Shown: positions 50,611 to 60,049, numbered from the stretch's first letter. The stretch is 64,000 bases of DNA from Candidatus Purcelliella pentastirinorum (GCF_028748785.1 NZ_CP110496.1:186001-250000); one strand, 5' to 3'. Numbers and translations: made by a program. Notes: generated from the letters alone by a model not told the origin.

Positions 50611-52482
50611 TTATAATTTATTTAATAAAAAATTATTAATACGTTTTATAAAAGAACTAGGTTCACGCAAACTACCATATTCAATTAACATTGCTTGATC
50701 AAATAACAATTTAACTAATTCTATAAATCTAGAATTTTCTTTTATATTTATCAGTTTTTTTATTAAATCATGATTAGGGTTAATTTCAAATATATATTTT
50801 ATATCAGGTACTTTTTGTCCTGTAGAAGCTAATAATTTTACCATTTGAGTATTCATATCATTAGAATCAGTAACTAATACAGAAGGCGAATTAATTAAAC
50901 GATTAGTTATTCTAACATCTTTTATATAATCAAATAAAATATTTTTTATTTTTTTAATAACAGGAGTTAATACATTTTGATATTTTTCTAATTTTTTAAT
51001 ATTAACTTCATCTAATTTATTTAATGATTCATCAAATTTATTAATTGATTGTAATTTTCTATCATTATATTCAGGCAAATAACTAATCATCCATTCATCA
51101 ATACGATCATACAGAAATAAAACTTCAATATTTTTTTTATTAAAAAATTCCAAATGAGGATTATTTTTAGCAGTAATATAACTATCAGATGATATATAAT
51201 AAATTTTATCTTGATTGTCAATCATTTTACTAACATATTCTTTTAAAGAAACTACCTGCTCTTCAACATTACTTTTACTAGAAGAAAATCTCAATAAATC
51301 GGCTATTTTATCTTTATTAATTACATCTTCAACCAAACCCTCTTTAAGAATAATACCAAACGTATTCCAAAATATTTGATATTTGTTTAAATCACTATTT
51401 GCTAAATTATTTAATTTAGATAAAATTTTTCTTGTAAGAGATTTTTTCAATGATTTTACGATATGATTATCTTGTAAAACTTCACGAGATATATTTAATG
51501 ATAAATTGCTAGAATCAACTATTCCTTTTATAAATCTTAAATATTTAGGCATAAATACTTCATTGTTATCCATTATAAACATACGATTAACATATAACTT
51601 TATACCACTTTTATTATTATGCCATATATCAAAAGGTAATTTTTTTGATATATATAATAAACTTATATATTCTTGATTTCCTTCCACATGATTATGCATC
51701 CATAATAAAGGATCTTCATAATCGTGTGTAATATTTTTATAAAATTGTTTATATTCACTATCTGTGATATTAGATTTATTACGAGCCCAAAAAGCAATAC
51801 CCTTATTTACTTTTTCAGATTTATTAATATTATTATTAATAATAGTGCTTATTTCAACTGGAACAGATATATGTTCAGAATATTTAATAACAATATTTTT
51901 TACAAAATCAAAATCCAAAAATTTCTTTTCATTATCACGTAAATATAAACTAATTTCTGTTCCTCTATTATTTTTAATACATTCACTAATAATATAATTA
52001 CCTTTTCCTTTCGATTTCCATAAAATACCATTATTATTATTAAATACACTTTTTGTATGTACAATAATTTTATCAGAAACTATAAAAGCAGAATAAAAAC
52101 CAACTCCAAATTGACCAATATAATTATTTTTATTAAAATCTTTATTTTTACATAATTTAATGAATTCTTTTGTACCAGATTTAGCTATAGTACCTAAATT
52201 ACCTATAACTTCATCTTTATTCATTCCTATTCCATTATCAATAAATTTTATAATACCATTATCTTTATCAATAATAATTTTTATAATAAAAATATCATCA
52301 TGTTCACATAAATCAGGTTTAGATAAAATATGAAATCGTAATTTTTCTATTGCATCAGAAGCATTAGAGATTAACTCACGAACAAAAATTTCTTTATTAG
52401 AATAAAGTGAATTAATCATTAAATGTAAAAGTTGTTGTGTTTCAGATTTAAAACTTTTAGTTTCATATTTTATTTTATTCAT
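50611..52482 (-). CDS. htpG: Chaperone protein HtpG (Hsp90)
   Basis: ATP-dependent homodimeric chaperone acting late in folding with DnaK. The ATG at 52482, preceded by a GAGAG ribosome site, gives 623 residues (E. coli 624); an upstream start adding 21 residues is not supported. The GHKL ATPase domain shows LLHLMINSLYSNKEIFVREL, NASDA, DNGIGM, NLGTIAKSGT and GQFGVGFYSAFIV. The middle domain holds SNLSLNISREVLQ with the catalytic Arg. I see no clear sigma-32 promoter in the upstream region, so heat-shock control may be lost or too degenerate to spot. Confidence 0.96.
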   Translation of the reverse strand: MNKIKYETKSFKSETQQLLHLMINSLYSNKEIFVRELISNASDAIEKLRFHILSKPDLCEHDDIFIIKIIIDKDNGIIKFIDNGIGMNKDEVIGNLGTIAKSGTKEFIKLCKNKDFNKNNYIGQFGVGFYSAFIVSDKIIVHTKSVFNNNNGILWKSKGKGNYIISECIKNNRGTEISLYLRDNEKKFLDFDFVKNIVIKYSEHISVPVEISTIINNNINKSEKVNKGIAFWARNKSNITDSEYKQFYKNITHDYEDPLLWMHNHVEGNQEYISLLYISKKLPFDIWHNNKSGIKLYVNRMFIMDNNEVFMPKYLRFIKGIVDSSNLSLNISREVLQDNHIVKSLKKSLTRKILSKLNNLANSDLNKYQIFWNTFGIILKEGLVEDVINKDKIADLLRFSSSKSNVEEQVVSLKEYVSKMIDNQDKIYYISSDSYITAKNNPHLEFFNKKNIEVLFLYDRIDEWMISYLPEYNDRKLQSINKFDESLNKLDEVNIKKLEKYQNVLTPVIKKIKNILFDYIKDVRITNRLINSPSVLVTDSNDMNTQMVKLLASTGQKVPDIKYIFEINPNHDLIKKLINIKENSRFIELVKLLFDQAMLIEYGSLREPSSFIKRINNFLLNKL

Positions 52483-52635
52483 TTTAGCTCTCAATAATAT
52501 ATAAATTTTAAAGAAACTATAACTATTTATAAAAATTTTATACAAAATCTAAAAACTATAAAAATTAAATTTTTTTTTTATAAAACAGACAATTAAATTT
52601 TATATAAAATAAATGTGAAAAATCGAATAATACCT

Positions 52636-52685
52636 ATATATTGTGTTTAAATAAAAAAAAACAATATATTTTAAACCCAATATAT
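52636..52685. repeat. 16-bp inverted repeat between dnaX and htpG, possible dnaX terminator hairpin
   Basis: The left arm (52636-52651) and right arm (52670-52685) are complementary at 15 of 16 positions, with an 18-base A-rich spacer. On the minus strand the stem begins 6 bases after the dnaX stop codon, and a 9-U run lies in the loop rather than after the stem. It is therefore not a textbook intrinsic terminator, but it is the longest near-perfect inverted repeat I noticed in the window and is well placed to end or stabilise the dnaX message. Confidence 0.5.
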
Positions 52686-52691
52686 CAACAA

Positions 52692-53774
52692 TTATTTTAT
52701 AGAAACATACAAAATAGCTTTCATTAAAATCATTTCTATACCTATTTTATAGGTTGGTGATAAAAATAGTTCTTTTCTACCTATTAACAATGTTTTATAA
52801 AAATATTGAATCATCTCAATTGTTACAAATAAGGATATTTCCTTAAAAAATTTTATTTCTAAAACTGAACAATTATTATTTATATCAGGTAAATACTTCA
52901 TAAGTACAATTTTATTTAATAAAATCAACAATTCTATTAATAAAACATCCCAATCAATATCATAATTAGATATCTTATTTAATAACAACAACATCTTTTT
53001 TATTTTACGAAAAACTAAACATTTAATTAAAGAAAAATAATATTTTTTATCTAAAATACCCAACATTTTAATAATTATATTAGGTAAAATTCGACCATTA
53101 CCTATTAACAATGCTTGTTCAGTCAAACTAATAGCATCTCTCATACATCCATAAGAATAATTGGCTAATAAATCTAAAGATAATAAATTAATAGTTATTT
53201 TTTCTTTTAATAAAATATATTTTAATTTTTCAATTATTTCAAATTTATTTATACTTTTTAAATTAAATTGAATGCATCTTGATATTATCGTTAAAGGTAT
53301 TTTACTAAAATCAGTAGTAACTAATATAAATTTAATATGCTCTGGTGGTTCTTCTAATGTTTTAAGTAAAGCATTAAAACTATGTTTAGACAACATATGT
53401 ACTTCATCAATTAGATAAATTTTAAATCTTCCTTTTAACGGTAAATATTGAGTGCTATCCAATAAATCACGCATATCTTCTACTTTAGTCTTTGACGCAG
53501 CATCTATTTCTAATAGATCAACAAAATGACCATTATCTATATCTTTACAGTTATCACAAATATTACATGGAATAAAAGAAATACCCATTTCACAATTTAA
53601 AGATTTTGATAACAATCTAGCAGTGGTTGTTTTACCAATACCTCTTATACCGGAAAATAACCATGCATGATGTATAAATCCAGAATTTAGACTATTTTTT
53701 ATAGCTAACAATACATATTTTTGACCTACTACATCATTAAATATTTTAGGACGCCACTTATTAGCTAATGACAT
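52692..53774 (-). CDS. dnaX: DNA polymerase III gamma subunit (DnaX), tau-specific domains absent
   Basis: ATPase motor of the clamp loader. The 360-residue product has the AAA+ core: WRPKIFNDVVGQKYV, Walker A GIRGIGKTTTARL, the zinc module with four cysteines (LNCEMG then PCNICDNC), Walker B YLIDEVHMLSKHSFNALLKTLEEPPEH, and sensor 1 TTDFSKIPLTIISRC. It ends within or just after the oligomerisation domain III. E. coli tau is 643 residues and gamma 431, so the DnaB- and polymerase-binding domains IV and V are missing. In E. coli ybaB and recR follow; both are gone here and htpG comes next. Confidence 0.95.
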   Translation of the reverse strand: MSLANKWRPKIFNDVVGQKYVLLAIKNSLNSGFIHHAWLFSGIRGIGKTTTARLLSKSLNCEMGISFIPCNICDNCKDIDNGHFVDLLEIDAASKTKVEDMRDLLDSTQYLPLKGRFKIYLIDEVHMLSKHSFNALLKTLEEPPEHIKFILVTTDFSKIPLTIISRCIQFNLKSINKFEIIEKLKYILLKEKITINLLSLDLLANYSYGCMRDAISLTEQALLIGNGRILPNIIIKMLGILDKKYYFSLIKCLVFRKIKKMLLLLNKISNYDIDWDVLLIELLILLNKIVLMKYLPDINNNCSVLEIKFFKEISLFVTIEMIQYFYKTLLIGRKELFLSPTYKIGIEMILMKAILYVSIK

Positions 53775-53810
53775 AATAATTTAATCATAAAATTATAAAA
53801 TACATAAAAA

Positions 53811-54830
53811 TTAAATTTTAGAAATATTTTTATTTATAAAATTCATAATATCCCAACACAAATTTCTAATTCCAGTATTATTAATAGCAGAAATAATATA
53901 ATAATTACTTTCCCAACGCAGTTTTTTGATAATCATATTTATGGTATATTTAATTTCATTCAAATCAAATAAATCCATTTTGTTAAACAATAACCAACAC
54001 GTTTTATTAGATAACAAATTTTTATATTTTGTTAATTCATGAATAATTATATTAATATTATCTATTATATTTTTTACTTTCATAGAAGATAAAGAAACCA
54101 TATGTAATAAAACATCACATCTTTCTAAATGTTTTAAAAAATCTACACCCATACCAATACCTTTAGATGCTCCCTTAATCAAACCAGGTATATCAACTAT
54201 AGTAAAAAAATTTTTTTCGTTTAAACGAACAACACCTAAATGAGGTCTAATAGTCGTAAATGGGTATAATCCAATCTTGGATTTTACATTTGATATTTTA
54301 GTAACAAAAGTAGATTTACCAACATTTGGCATTCCTAACATACCAACATTAGCTAAAATAATTAATCTAAATAAAAAAAATTGTTTTTTACTTATAGACC
54401 CAATATTTTTATTATTAAATTTTTTTTTTGAAAATAACTTATAACGTATATTTCCCAGACCCTTTTTACCACCTTTCACTAATAATATTTTTTGATTATA
54501 ATTAATTATATCAATTATTGTACTACCTGTATCATAATCTATTATTAAAGTTCCAATTGGTACTTTTATTATAATATCACAACCGTTTTTACCACAACGA
54601 CGATTACTTCCACCATTTTTACCATTAGAAGCAATTATATATTTTTTAAATTTATAATCTATTAAATTACTTAAATTTTTATCTGCTAATAACCATACAT
54701 TACCACCATTACCACCATCTCCACCATCAGGAATAGGGTAATTTATATTTTTATTATGTTTAAAACTAATACATCCATTACCACCGTTACCTCCTGAAGC
54801 ACATATAACAACTTCATCAACAAATTTCAT
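53811..54830 (-). CDS. obgE: GTPase ObgE/CgtA
   Basis: Essential GTPase for late 50S assembly and stress control. The start at 54830 gives MKFVDEVVICASGGNGGNG, the Obg N terminus; an ATG nine codons upstream adds nothing conserved. The Obg domain is glycine-rich (PDGGDGGNGGNVWLLAD); the G domain has G1 GMPNVGKST, G3 DIPGLIKGA and G4 NKMD. At 339 residues it lacks the acidic C-terminal tail of the 390-residue E. coli protein. Downstream of rplU and rpmA in the ancestral rplU-rpmA-(yhbE)-obgE operon, with yhbE absent. Confidence 0.96.
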   Translation of the reverse strand: MKFVDEVVICASGGNGGNGCISFKHNKNINYPIPDGGDGGNGGNVWLLADKNLSNLIDYKFKKYIIASNGKNGGSNRRCGKNGCDIIIKVPIGTLIIDYDTGSTIIDIINYNQKILLVKGGKKGLGNIRYKLFSKKKFNNKNIGSISKKQFFLFRLIILANVGMLGMPNVGKSTFVTKISNVKSKIGLYPFTTIRPHLGVVRLNEKNFFTIVDIPGLIKGASKGIGMGVDFLKHLERCDVLLHMVSLSSMKVKNIIDNINIIIHELTKYKNLLSNKTCWLLFNKMDLFDLNEIKYTINMIIKKLRWESNYYIISAINNTGIRNLCWDIMNFINKNISKI

Positions 54831-54902
54831 ATTCAAATATTCCATAAAAATATACAAAAATTTACATTTTATTTAAATAATATGAATATATTTCTTATAA
54901 AA

Positions 54903-55157
54903 TTAAGAAATAACACTAACATAATTCTTACTCTTAAGACCACGTTTCTCGAATTTTATATAACCATTCTTAGTAGCAAATAAAGTATGATCTCTACCAC
55001 AAGATACATTTTTACCAGGATGAAATTTTGTGCCTCTTTGACGTACTATGATAGATCCAACTAAAACAAAAGCACCTCCAAAACACTTTACACCTAATCT
55101 TTTAGAATGAGAATCTCGACCATTTCTAGTCGAACCACCAGCTTTTTTTTGTGCCAT
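54903..55157 (-). CDS. rpmA: 50S ribosomal protein L27
   Basis: L27 reaches the peptidyl transferase centre with its N terminus. The start at 55157 gives [16 protein letters not shown], the canonical N terminus; a start six codons upstream is not supported. The 84-residue product (E. coli 85) includes [24 protein letters not shown] and the [14 protein letters not shown] block. Middle gene of rplU-rpmA-obgE, 38 bp after rplU. Confidence 0.97.
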   Translation of the reverse strand: MAQKKAGGSTRNGRDSHSKRLGVKCFGGAFVLVGSIIVRQRGTKFHPGKNVSCGRDHTLFATKNGYIKFEKRGLKSKNYVSVIS

Positions 55158-55195
55158 AAAACATAACCCAAACAATCATTTTAATAAAAAATTAA

Positions 55196-55510
55196 TTAAC
55201 ATAAAACAATACTTAGAATTTTAATATCAGTAAAATATTGTCTATGTCCTTTAAACTTACGATAATGTTTACGACGATTAAATTTTATAATTTTTATTTT
55301 TTTATCTCTACCATGAAATAATATCTTCGCTTTTATAAAAACATTAGATACATACGGAAAACCAATTATTGTATCATTTTTATTAACAAACATCAAAATA
55401 TTATTTATTTCAAATTTTTTTCCTACAGGAAATTCAATCTTATCTACTCTTAATTTAAGACCTTCAAATACCTTATATTGTTTTCCACTATTTTGGATGA
55501 TAGCATACAT
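55196..55510 (-). CDS. rplU: 50S ribosomal protein L21
   Basis: L21 binds 23S rRNA and depends on L20. The 104-residue product (E. coli 103) begins MYAIIQNSGKQYKV and contains VGKKFEINNILM and the basic block RRKHYRKFKGHRQYFTDIKI. A GGGAG ribosome site precedes the ATG by about 8 bases, one of the strongest in the window. First gene of rplU-rpmA-obgE. Confidence 0.97.
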   Translation of the reverse strand: MYAIIQNSGKQYKVFEGLKLRVDKIEFPVGKKFEINNILMFVNKNDTIIGFPYVSNVFIKAKILFHGRDKKIKIIKFNRRKHYRKFKGHRQYFTDIKILSIVLC

Positions 55511-55635
55511 AAAAAACTCCCAAATTCCATTATATTTTCTTTAAAAACATAAATTTTGTATATAAAATAATAAAATTAATAAAAAAATAAACAAAAATTT
55601 TAAAATAAACATAAAAAATATATAAAAACTAATTT

Positions 55636-56886
55636 TTATATACATTCTATAATAGCTCCTAAAGAATTCAATTTATTTTTTATAGATTCATAACCTCTGT
55701 AAATATGATGTATATTTTTAACAACGGTTATACCATCTGCTATACAACCAGCTAAAACTAAACTAATTGATGATCTTAAATCTGTAGCATTTACCTTGCT
55801 ACCTATCAATTTTTTTACTCCACAACAAATAATTTTATTATCTTTAATATTTAAACGCGCACCCATTTTAATAAATTCTGAAACATGCATAAATCTATTT
55901 TCAAAAATATTTTCAGTAATAACACTAGAACCCTTAGAAACAGAATTTAATAAAGTAAATTGTGATTGCATATCAGTAGGAAAATTTGGATATGGAGCGG
56001 TATTAATATTTACAGATCTAGGACATTTACCAATCATATTTAATCGTATCCAATCTTGCCCAAAAGTAATTTTTGCCCCGGTAAATTTTAATTTTTTTAA
56101 CACTATTTTTAAGTTATTAACACAAGTATTATGACATAATATATCCCCTCCAGATACAGCTGCAGCTATTAAAAAAGTACCAGTTTCAATTCTGTCTGGC
56201 ATTATATTATAAATACAACTTTTTAAATATTTAACACCTATAATAACAATTTCATTCTTACCTGCATTTATAATTTTAGCTCCAAGTTTATTAAGGAAAT
56301 TAGCAATATCTATAATTTCTGGATCTCTAGCTGCATTTTTTATAATAGTTGTACCATAAGCTAGCGTTGCAACACTCATAACAGTAATAGTAGCTCCAAC
56401 ACTAATTTTACTAAAATGAATAGTATTACCAATTAATTTATTAACGCTATCAATTTTCAAATGATCGTAATTAAACTTTATTTTTGCACCTAATTTTCTT
56501 AAACCCCAAATATGTAAATCAACAGGTCTATCACCTATAGAACAACCACCAGGCAAAATAAGCTTTCCACTTCTCCAACGTATAATTATAGCAGGTAATA
56601 ACCAAATAGAAGCTCTTATATATTTTATTAATTTACAAGAAAAAAATTTATCACAAATACCTGAAGAATCTATATTCATAAATTTTTTACGATTTATTTT
56701 TACCCCTAATTTAGTTAATATTTGAACAGCAACATCAATATCTTGTATATAAGGAACATTTTTTAATATAATAGGTTTTTCAGTTAATAAGGAAATAAAT
56801 ATTATTGCTAAAGATGAATTTTTAGAACCTGATATCCTAATTTCCCCCTTTAATTTTTTAGGTCCTAAAATACGAAATTTATTCAT
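55636..56886 (-). CDS. murA: UDP-N-acetylglucosamine 1-carboxyvinyltransferase
   Basis: First committed step of peptidoglycan synthesis, adding enolpyruvate to UDP-GlcNAc. The 416-residue product (E. coli 419) has the N-terminal ISGSKNSSLAIIF with the conserved Lys-Asn pair, RASIWLLPAI, the active-site cysteine in LPGGCSIGDRPVDLH, PDRIETGTFLIAAA, PYPNFPTDMQSQFT, and the NATDLRSSISLVLAG segment. The fosfomycin-reactive Cys is kept. ibaG lies directly upstream on the same strand, as in E. coli. Confidence 0.97.
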   Translation of the reverse strand: MNKFRILGPKKLKGEIRISGSKNSSLAIIFISLLTEKPIILKNVPYIQDIDVAVQILTKLGVKINRKKFMNIDSSGICDKFFSCKLIKYIRASIWLLPAIIIRWRSGKLILPGGCSIGDRPVDLHIWGLRKLGAKIKFNYDHLKIDSVNKLIGNTIHFSKISVGATITVMSVATLAYGTTIIKNAARDPEIIDIANFLNKLGAKIINAGKNEIVIIGVKYLKSCIYNIMPDRIETGTFLIAAAVSGGDILCHNTCVNNLKIVLKKLKFTGAKITFGQDWIRLNMIGKCPRSVNINTAPYPNFPTDMQSQFTLLNSVSKGSSVITENIFENRFMHVSEFIKMGARLNIKDNKIICCGVKKLIGSKVNATDLRSSISLVLAGCIADGITVVKNIHHIYRGYESIKNKLNSLGAIIECI

Positions 56887-56964
56887 ATAATATATTTACG
56901 ACAAAATAATATTAAAATACATTTTTTTAATTCAGTAATAAAAGAATGCATTTACTAAAATTAA

Positions 56965-57207
56965 TTAAATAGAACGGTTGGACCATTCTTCTAATGTATA
57001 AGATTCAATAGAAATTGAATGAATTGTATTATTAATAATATAATCTTTTAATGGTTCATATATAATTTGTTGTTTTTCTACATTAGTTAAACCAATAAAT
57101 ATATCACCGACAGCTATAATCTTCATATGATACTCATTGCCACTAACGTGTAATTCACGTAAAGATATCTTATCTAAGATTATTGATTTAACTTTACTAT
57201 TATTCAT
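56965..57207 (-). CDS. ibaG: BolA-family protein IbaG (YrbA)
   Basis: A small stress-related BolA homologue thought to bind a monothiol glutaredoxin and share a [2Fe-2S] cluster. The ATG at 57207 gives 80 residues (E. coli 84): LRELHVSGNEYHMKIIAVGDIF holds the BolA core with its conserved His, then KQQIIYEPLKDYI and HSISIESYTLEEW. It stands next to murA as in E. coli. With grxD also present, the Grx4-BolA pair appears to be retained in this genome, although BolA itself is not seen. Confidence 0.93.
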   Translation of the reverse strand: MNNSKVKSIILDKISLRELHVSGNEYHMKIIAVGDIFIGLTNVEKQQIIYEPLKDYIINNTIHSISIESYTLEEWSNRSI

Positions 57208-57454
57208 TATGGTATAAAACAATATATATTGTATATAATATTATATATAAATCTAATTTAATTATTTTAAAATAATTAAAATAATTCATAAATATTAATT
57301 TATAACTATTACTGTATATATTACAATACAAATTAAAAAAATCAAATTATTAAAATAAATAAAATAATAATAAAAACTAAATTAGCTAATATTTAATAAA
57401 ATTAATAGTAATTAATATTATATAAAATAAAACTTTTAAAAGAGGTAAAAAAAT

Positions 57455-58000
57455 ATGTTTTTTAGAAATAAATATAAACGAACATACTATGGAAAAATAA
57501 ATAAAAAAATATTAAATAAAGCAAAAATAATAAAATTACTTATATGTGATATAGATGGTGTAATGACTGATGGACTAATATCTTTAGATGAAAAAGGAAG
57601 AGAAATAAATGCATTTCATGCAAGAGATGGATACGGTATAAAAATGTTATTAGGTTTCTCAATAAAAGTTGCTGTAATAACAGGAAGAAATACGAAATTA
57701 ATAGAAGATAGATGTAAAATTTTAGGGATTAAATATCTTTATCAAGGTCAACTAAATAAGATAAAAGCATTTAAAGATTTAATAAAAAAAACAAATATAT
57801 CATATAATAAAATTGCATATATAGGTGATGATGTAATTGATTGGCCTGTTATGAGTATAATAGGGTTGAGTGTCGCTGTATCTAATGCTCACCCTTTTAT
57901 TTTAAAAAAAGCACAATATATAACTAATAATAAAGGTGGTAATGGTGCTGTAAGAGAAATATGTGATTTAATTTTAATTGCAAAAAATAAAATAAATTGA
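57455..58000 (+). CDS. kdsC: 3-deoxy-D-manno-octulosonate 8-phosphate phosphatase
   Basis: Releases Kdo from Kdo-8-phosphate for the inner core of lipopolysaccharide. A C0-type HAD phosphatase of 181 residues (E. coli 188): the nucleophile motif is CDIDGVMTDGLI, followed by HARDGYGIKMLL, ITGRNTKLIEDRC, LYQGQLNK and the acidic IGDDVIDWPVM. AGAGGT precedes the ATG. In E. coli it belongs to the kdsD-kdsC-lptCAB-rpoN cluster; here none of those follow, and the next gene is the RapZ remnant, which in E. coli lies several genes downstream on the same strand. Confidence 0.95.
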   Translation: MFFRNKYKRTYYGKINKKILNKAKIIKLLICDIDGVMTDGLISLDEKGREINAFHARDGYGIKMLLGFSIKVAVITGRNTKLIEDRCKILGIKYLYQGQLNKIKAFKDLIKKTNISYNKIAYIGDDVIDWPVMSIIGLSVAVSNAHPFILKKAQYITNNKGGNGAVREICDLILIAKNKIN

Positions 58001-58195
58001 ATTAAATATAAGAAAAAATAATATTTTTTTATAAATATAAAATAATATCAAGTTAAATTATAATATAAAACGTAAAAAAATAAATATATAATATTAAAAT
58101 ACATAATCATTTAATCTAACTAAATAATATATAATTAAACGAAAATAATATAAATATAAAAAAATATTTTTAATATTAAAAATAATAAATAAAAC

Positions 58196-58657
58196 ATGAA
58201 TAAAAAAAATAATAAAAATACAAAAAAAAAAGAAATTGATTGTATCTCAAATACTGTTTTAAAAAAAATTAATAATAAAACATTAAAAATTATTTTTCAA
58301 TCTTTTGGATTTAAATATGAAATTCCATCCCATACAAATTATTTATTTGATGTTAGATTTTTACCTAATCCATATTGGGAAGAAAAATTAAAAAAACTAA
58401 ATGGATTAAATGAAGAAGTAATAAAATTTATAGAAAAACAAAAAAAATTTAATGTATTTATAAAAAAAACAAAAAAATACATTAGTTATCTTATAAATAT
58501 ATCAAAAAAAAATAAATATGAATTAATCATAATTTCTTTTGGTTGTACAGGAGGACAACATCGTTCAGTGTATATTGTTGAAAAATTATGTAATTTATTT
58601 AAAAAAAAGGGTTACAATATCGTAAAAATACATAATTCATTATTAAATAAAAAATAA
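58196..58657 (+). CDS. rapZ: RapZ C-terminal domain protein (N-terminal P-loop domain absent)
   Basis: A 153-residue protein matching only the C-terminal half of E. coli RapZ (284 residues), the adapter that binds the sRNAs GlmY/GlmZ and RNase E and senses glucosamine-6-phosphate. Conserved segments are SFGFKYEIP, YLFDVRFLPNPYW, LNGLNEEVIKFIE and the hallmark FGCTGGQHRSVYIVEKL. The first 40 or so residues are Lys/Asn-rich without similarity to the P-loop kinase-like domain, and no Walker A remnant is visible in the 195 bp upstream. The retained part is almost exactly the known RNA- and ligand-binding domain, so it may be a functional stand-alone product rather than a decaying gene. Confidence 0.85.
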   Translation: MNKKNNKNTKKKEIDCISNTVLKKINNKTLKIIFQSFGFKYEIPSHTNYLFDVRFLPNPYWEEKLKKLNGLNEEVIKFIEKQKKFNVFIKKTKKYISYLINISKKNKYELIIISFGCTGGQHRSVYIVEKLCNLFKKKGYNIVKIHNSLLNKK

Positions 58658-58673
58658 TTTTATTTTAATAAAA

Positions 58674-59066
58674 TTAACGTTTTGAAAATTGTGGACTTCG
58701 ACGAGCTTTACGTAATCCAATTTTTTTACGTTCAACTTTTCGAGAATCACGTGTCAATAAACCTGATTTCCTTAAATTTAAACGATAAGATATATTATAT
58801 TTAATTAATGCACGAGAAATACCATGTCTAATTGCTCCAGCCTGCCCTGATATTCCTCCACCTTTTACAGTAATAAATAAATCAACCTTATTAATTAAAT
58901 CTAATAATTTTAATGGTTGATAAATAATCATTTTAGCACTACCACAATTAAAATATTTTTCTAAAGAACGCTTGTTGATTAAAATATTACCACTACCAAT
59001 ACTAAGGAATACACGAGCTGTAGAAGTTTTACGTCTACCAGTACCATAATTTTTAATTATTGACAT
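58674..59066 (-). CDS. rpsI: 30S ribosomal protein S9
   Basis: S9 contacts P-site tRNA with its C-terminal tail. The ATG at 59066 gives 130 residues, the E. coli length; a TTG two codons upstream is not needed. Segments: [35 protein letters not shown], and the terminal [17 protein letters not shown], all canonical including the final Lys-Arg. Second gene of rplM-rpsI, 15 bp after rplM. Convergent with the rapZ remnant. Confidence 0.97.
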   Translation of the reverse strand: MSIIKNYGTGRRKTSTARVFLSIGSGNILINKRSLEKYFNCGSAKMIIYQPLKLLDLINKVDLFITVKGGGISGQAGAIRHGISRALIKYNISYRLNLRKSGLLTRDSRKVERKKIGLRKARRSPQFSKR

Positions 59067-59081
59067 ATTCAATCAATCCAA

Positions 59082-59510
59082 TTAAATATTTAAAGTTATT
59101 GGGCATTGAGCCAAATGTTTGTGTTTATTATCAACATATACTTTCAATTTGTTAAATATACGATCATTTAAAGCATTTTTAGGTAACATACCCTTAACAG
59201 CAATTTTTAATAAACGATCAGGGTATTTTTTATATAATTCTTCAAACGATTTACATTTTATACCACCTATGTAACCGGTATGAGAATAATATAATTTATT
59301 TTTGAATTTCATACCAGAAACAATTATATTTTTAGCATTTATGATAATAACATAATCTCCAACATCAATGTGAGGAGAAAAATAAACTTTATGTTTACCT
59401 CTCAATATATTAGCTACAAAACTAGCTAATCTACCTAAAATTTTATTACTTGCATCTATAATGAACCATTGAGGTAATAAAGTATTAGCATTAATCTTTA
59501 TATTTTTCAT
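59082..59510 (-). CDS. rplM: 50S ribosomal protein L13
   Basis: An early-assembly 50S protein. The 142 residues match E. coli in length; key segments are WFIIDASNKILGRLAS, LRGKHKVYFSPHIDVGDYVIIINA, YYSHTGYIGG and VKGMLPKNALNDRIFNKLKVY. It leads the conserved rplM-rpsI operon and follows zapG, its neighbour in E. coli (yhcB). Confidence 0.97.
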   Translation of the reverse strand: MKNIKINANTLLPQWFIIDASNKILGRLASFVANILRGKHKVYFSPHIDVGDYVIIINAKNIIVSGMKFKNKLYYSHTGYIGGIKCKSFEELYKKYPDRLLKIAVKGMLPKNALNDRIFNKLKVYVDNKHKHLAQCPITLNI

Positions 59511-59689
59511 TGTTTTAAAATACCTGTTAAATAAAATCTAAATTTAATTCATAAATTAACAAAATATAATTGACAAAATAACAACTAATCATGATACAAT
59601 TAATTAATAAAAAAACAAATTAATTTGATAAATAATAAAATATAAATAATTTAAAAAAATAATATTTTTTTTTATTAAAACTAAAAATA

Positions 59690-60049
59690 TTAAGAATCAT
59701 CAGAATAATCTCTAGGTGTCTTAACCCATGTATCTTTATGCATTGAATTTTTAAATAAAGATTCATTATTTTTATTATCATTAAATAACAAATCATTTGA
59801 GCTTTGAGACATATGCTTATATAAATTTTTATATTCTTCAGATATATTACTTAACAATTCAGCAGCATGAGAAAAATGATATGTTAATATATTTTTATAA
59901 TTATTTAATTTAATCTCATTATTAATAAAAAAATCAGATGAATGATTAATCTTTAATGTTTTTTTATTTTTTAAGTAACTAATAAATAAACCCATACATA
60001 TACCAACAAATAAATTAATTATAGATATAAAACAATACTTTAAAAACAT
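59690..60049 (-). CDS. zapG: ZapG/YhcB-like inner-membrane envelope protein
   Basis: A small single-pass membrane protein linked in E. coli to coordination of cell division and envelope growth. The 119 residues begin with one transmembrane helix (residues about 5-25) followed by a Lys/Asn linker. The diagnostic stretch YHFSHAAELLSNISEEYKNL then YKHMSQSSNDLL aligns with YhcB, and the C terminus keeps PRDYSDDS. E. coli YhcB is about 132 residues. Its position beside rplM-rpsI matches E. coli and supports the call. The degQ/degS genes that lie near it in E. coli are not seen. Confidence 0.88.
   Translation of the reverse strand: MFLKYCFISIINLFVGICMGLFISYLKNKKTLKINHSSDFFINNEIKLNNYKNILTYHFSHAAELLSNISEEYKNLYKHMSQSSNDLLFNDNKNNESLFKNSMHKDTWVKTPRDYSDDS

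Noticed and set aside
52483-52545. Longer HtpG starting upstream of 52482
   Set aside because: The extra 21 residues match nothing in Hsp90, and GAGAG lies just before the ATG at 52482.
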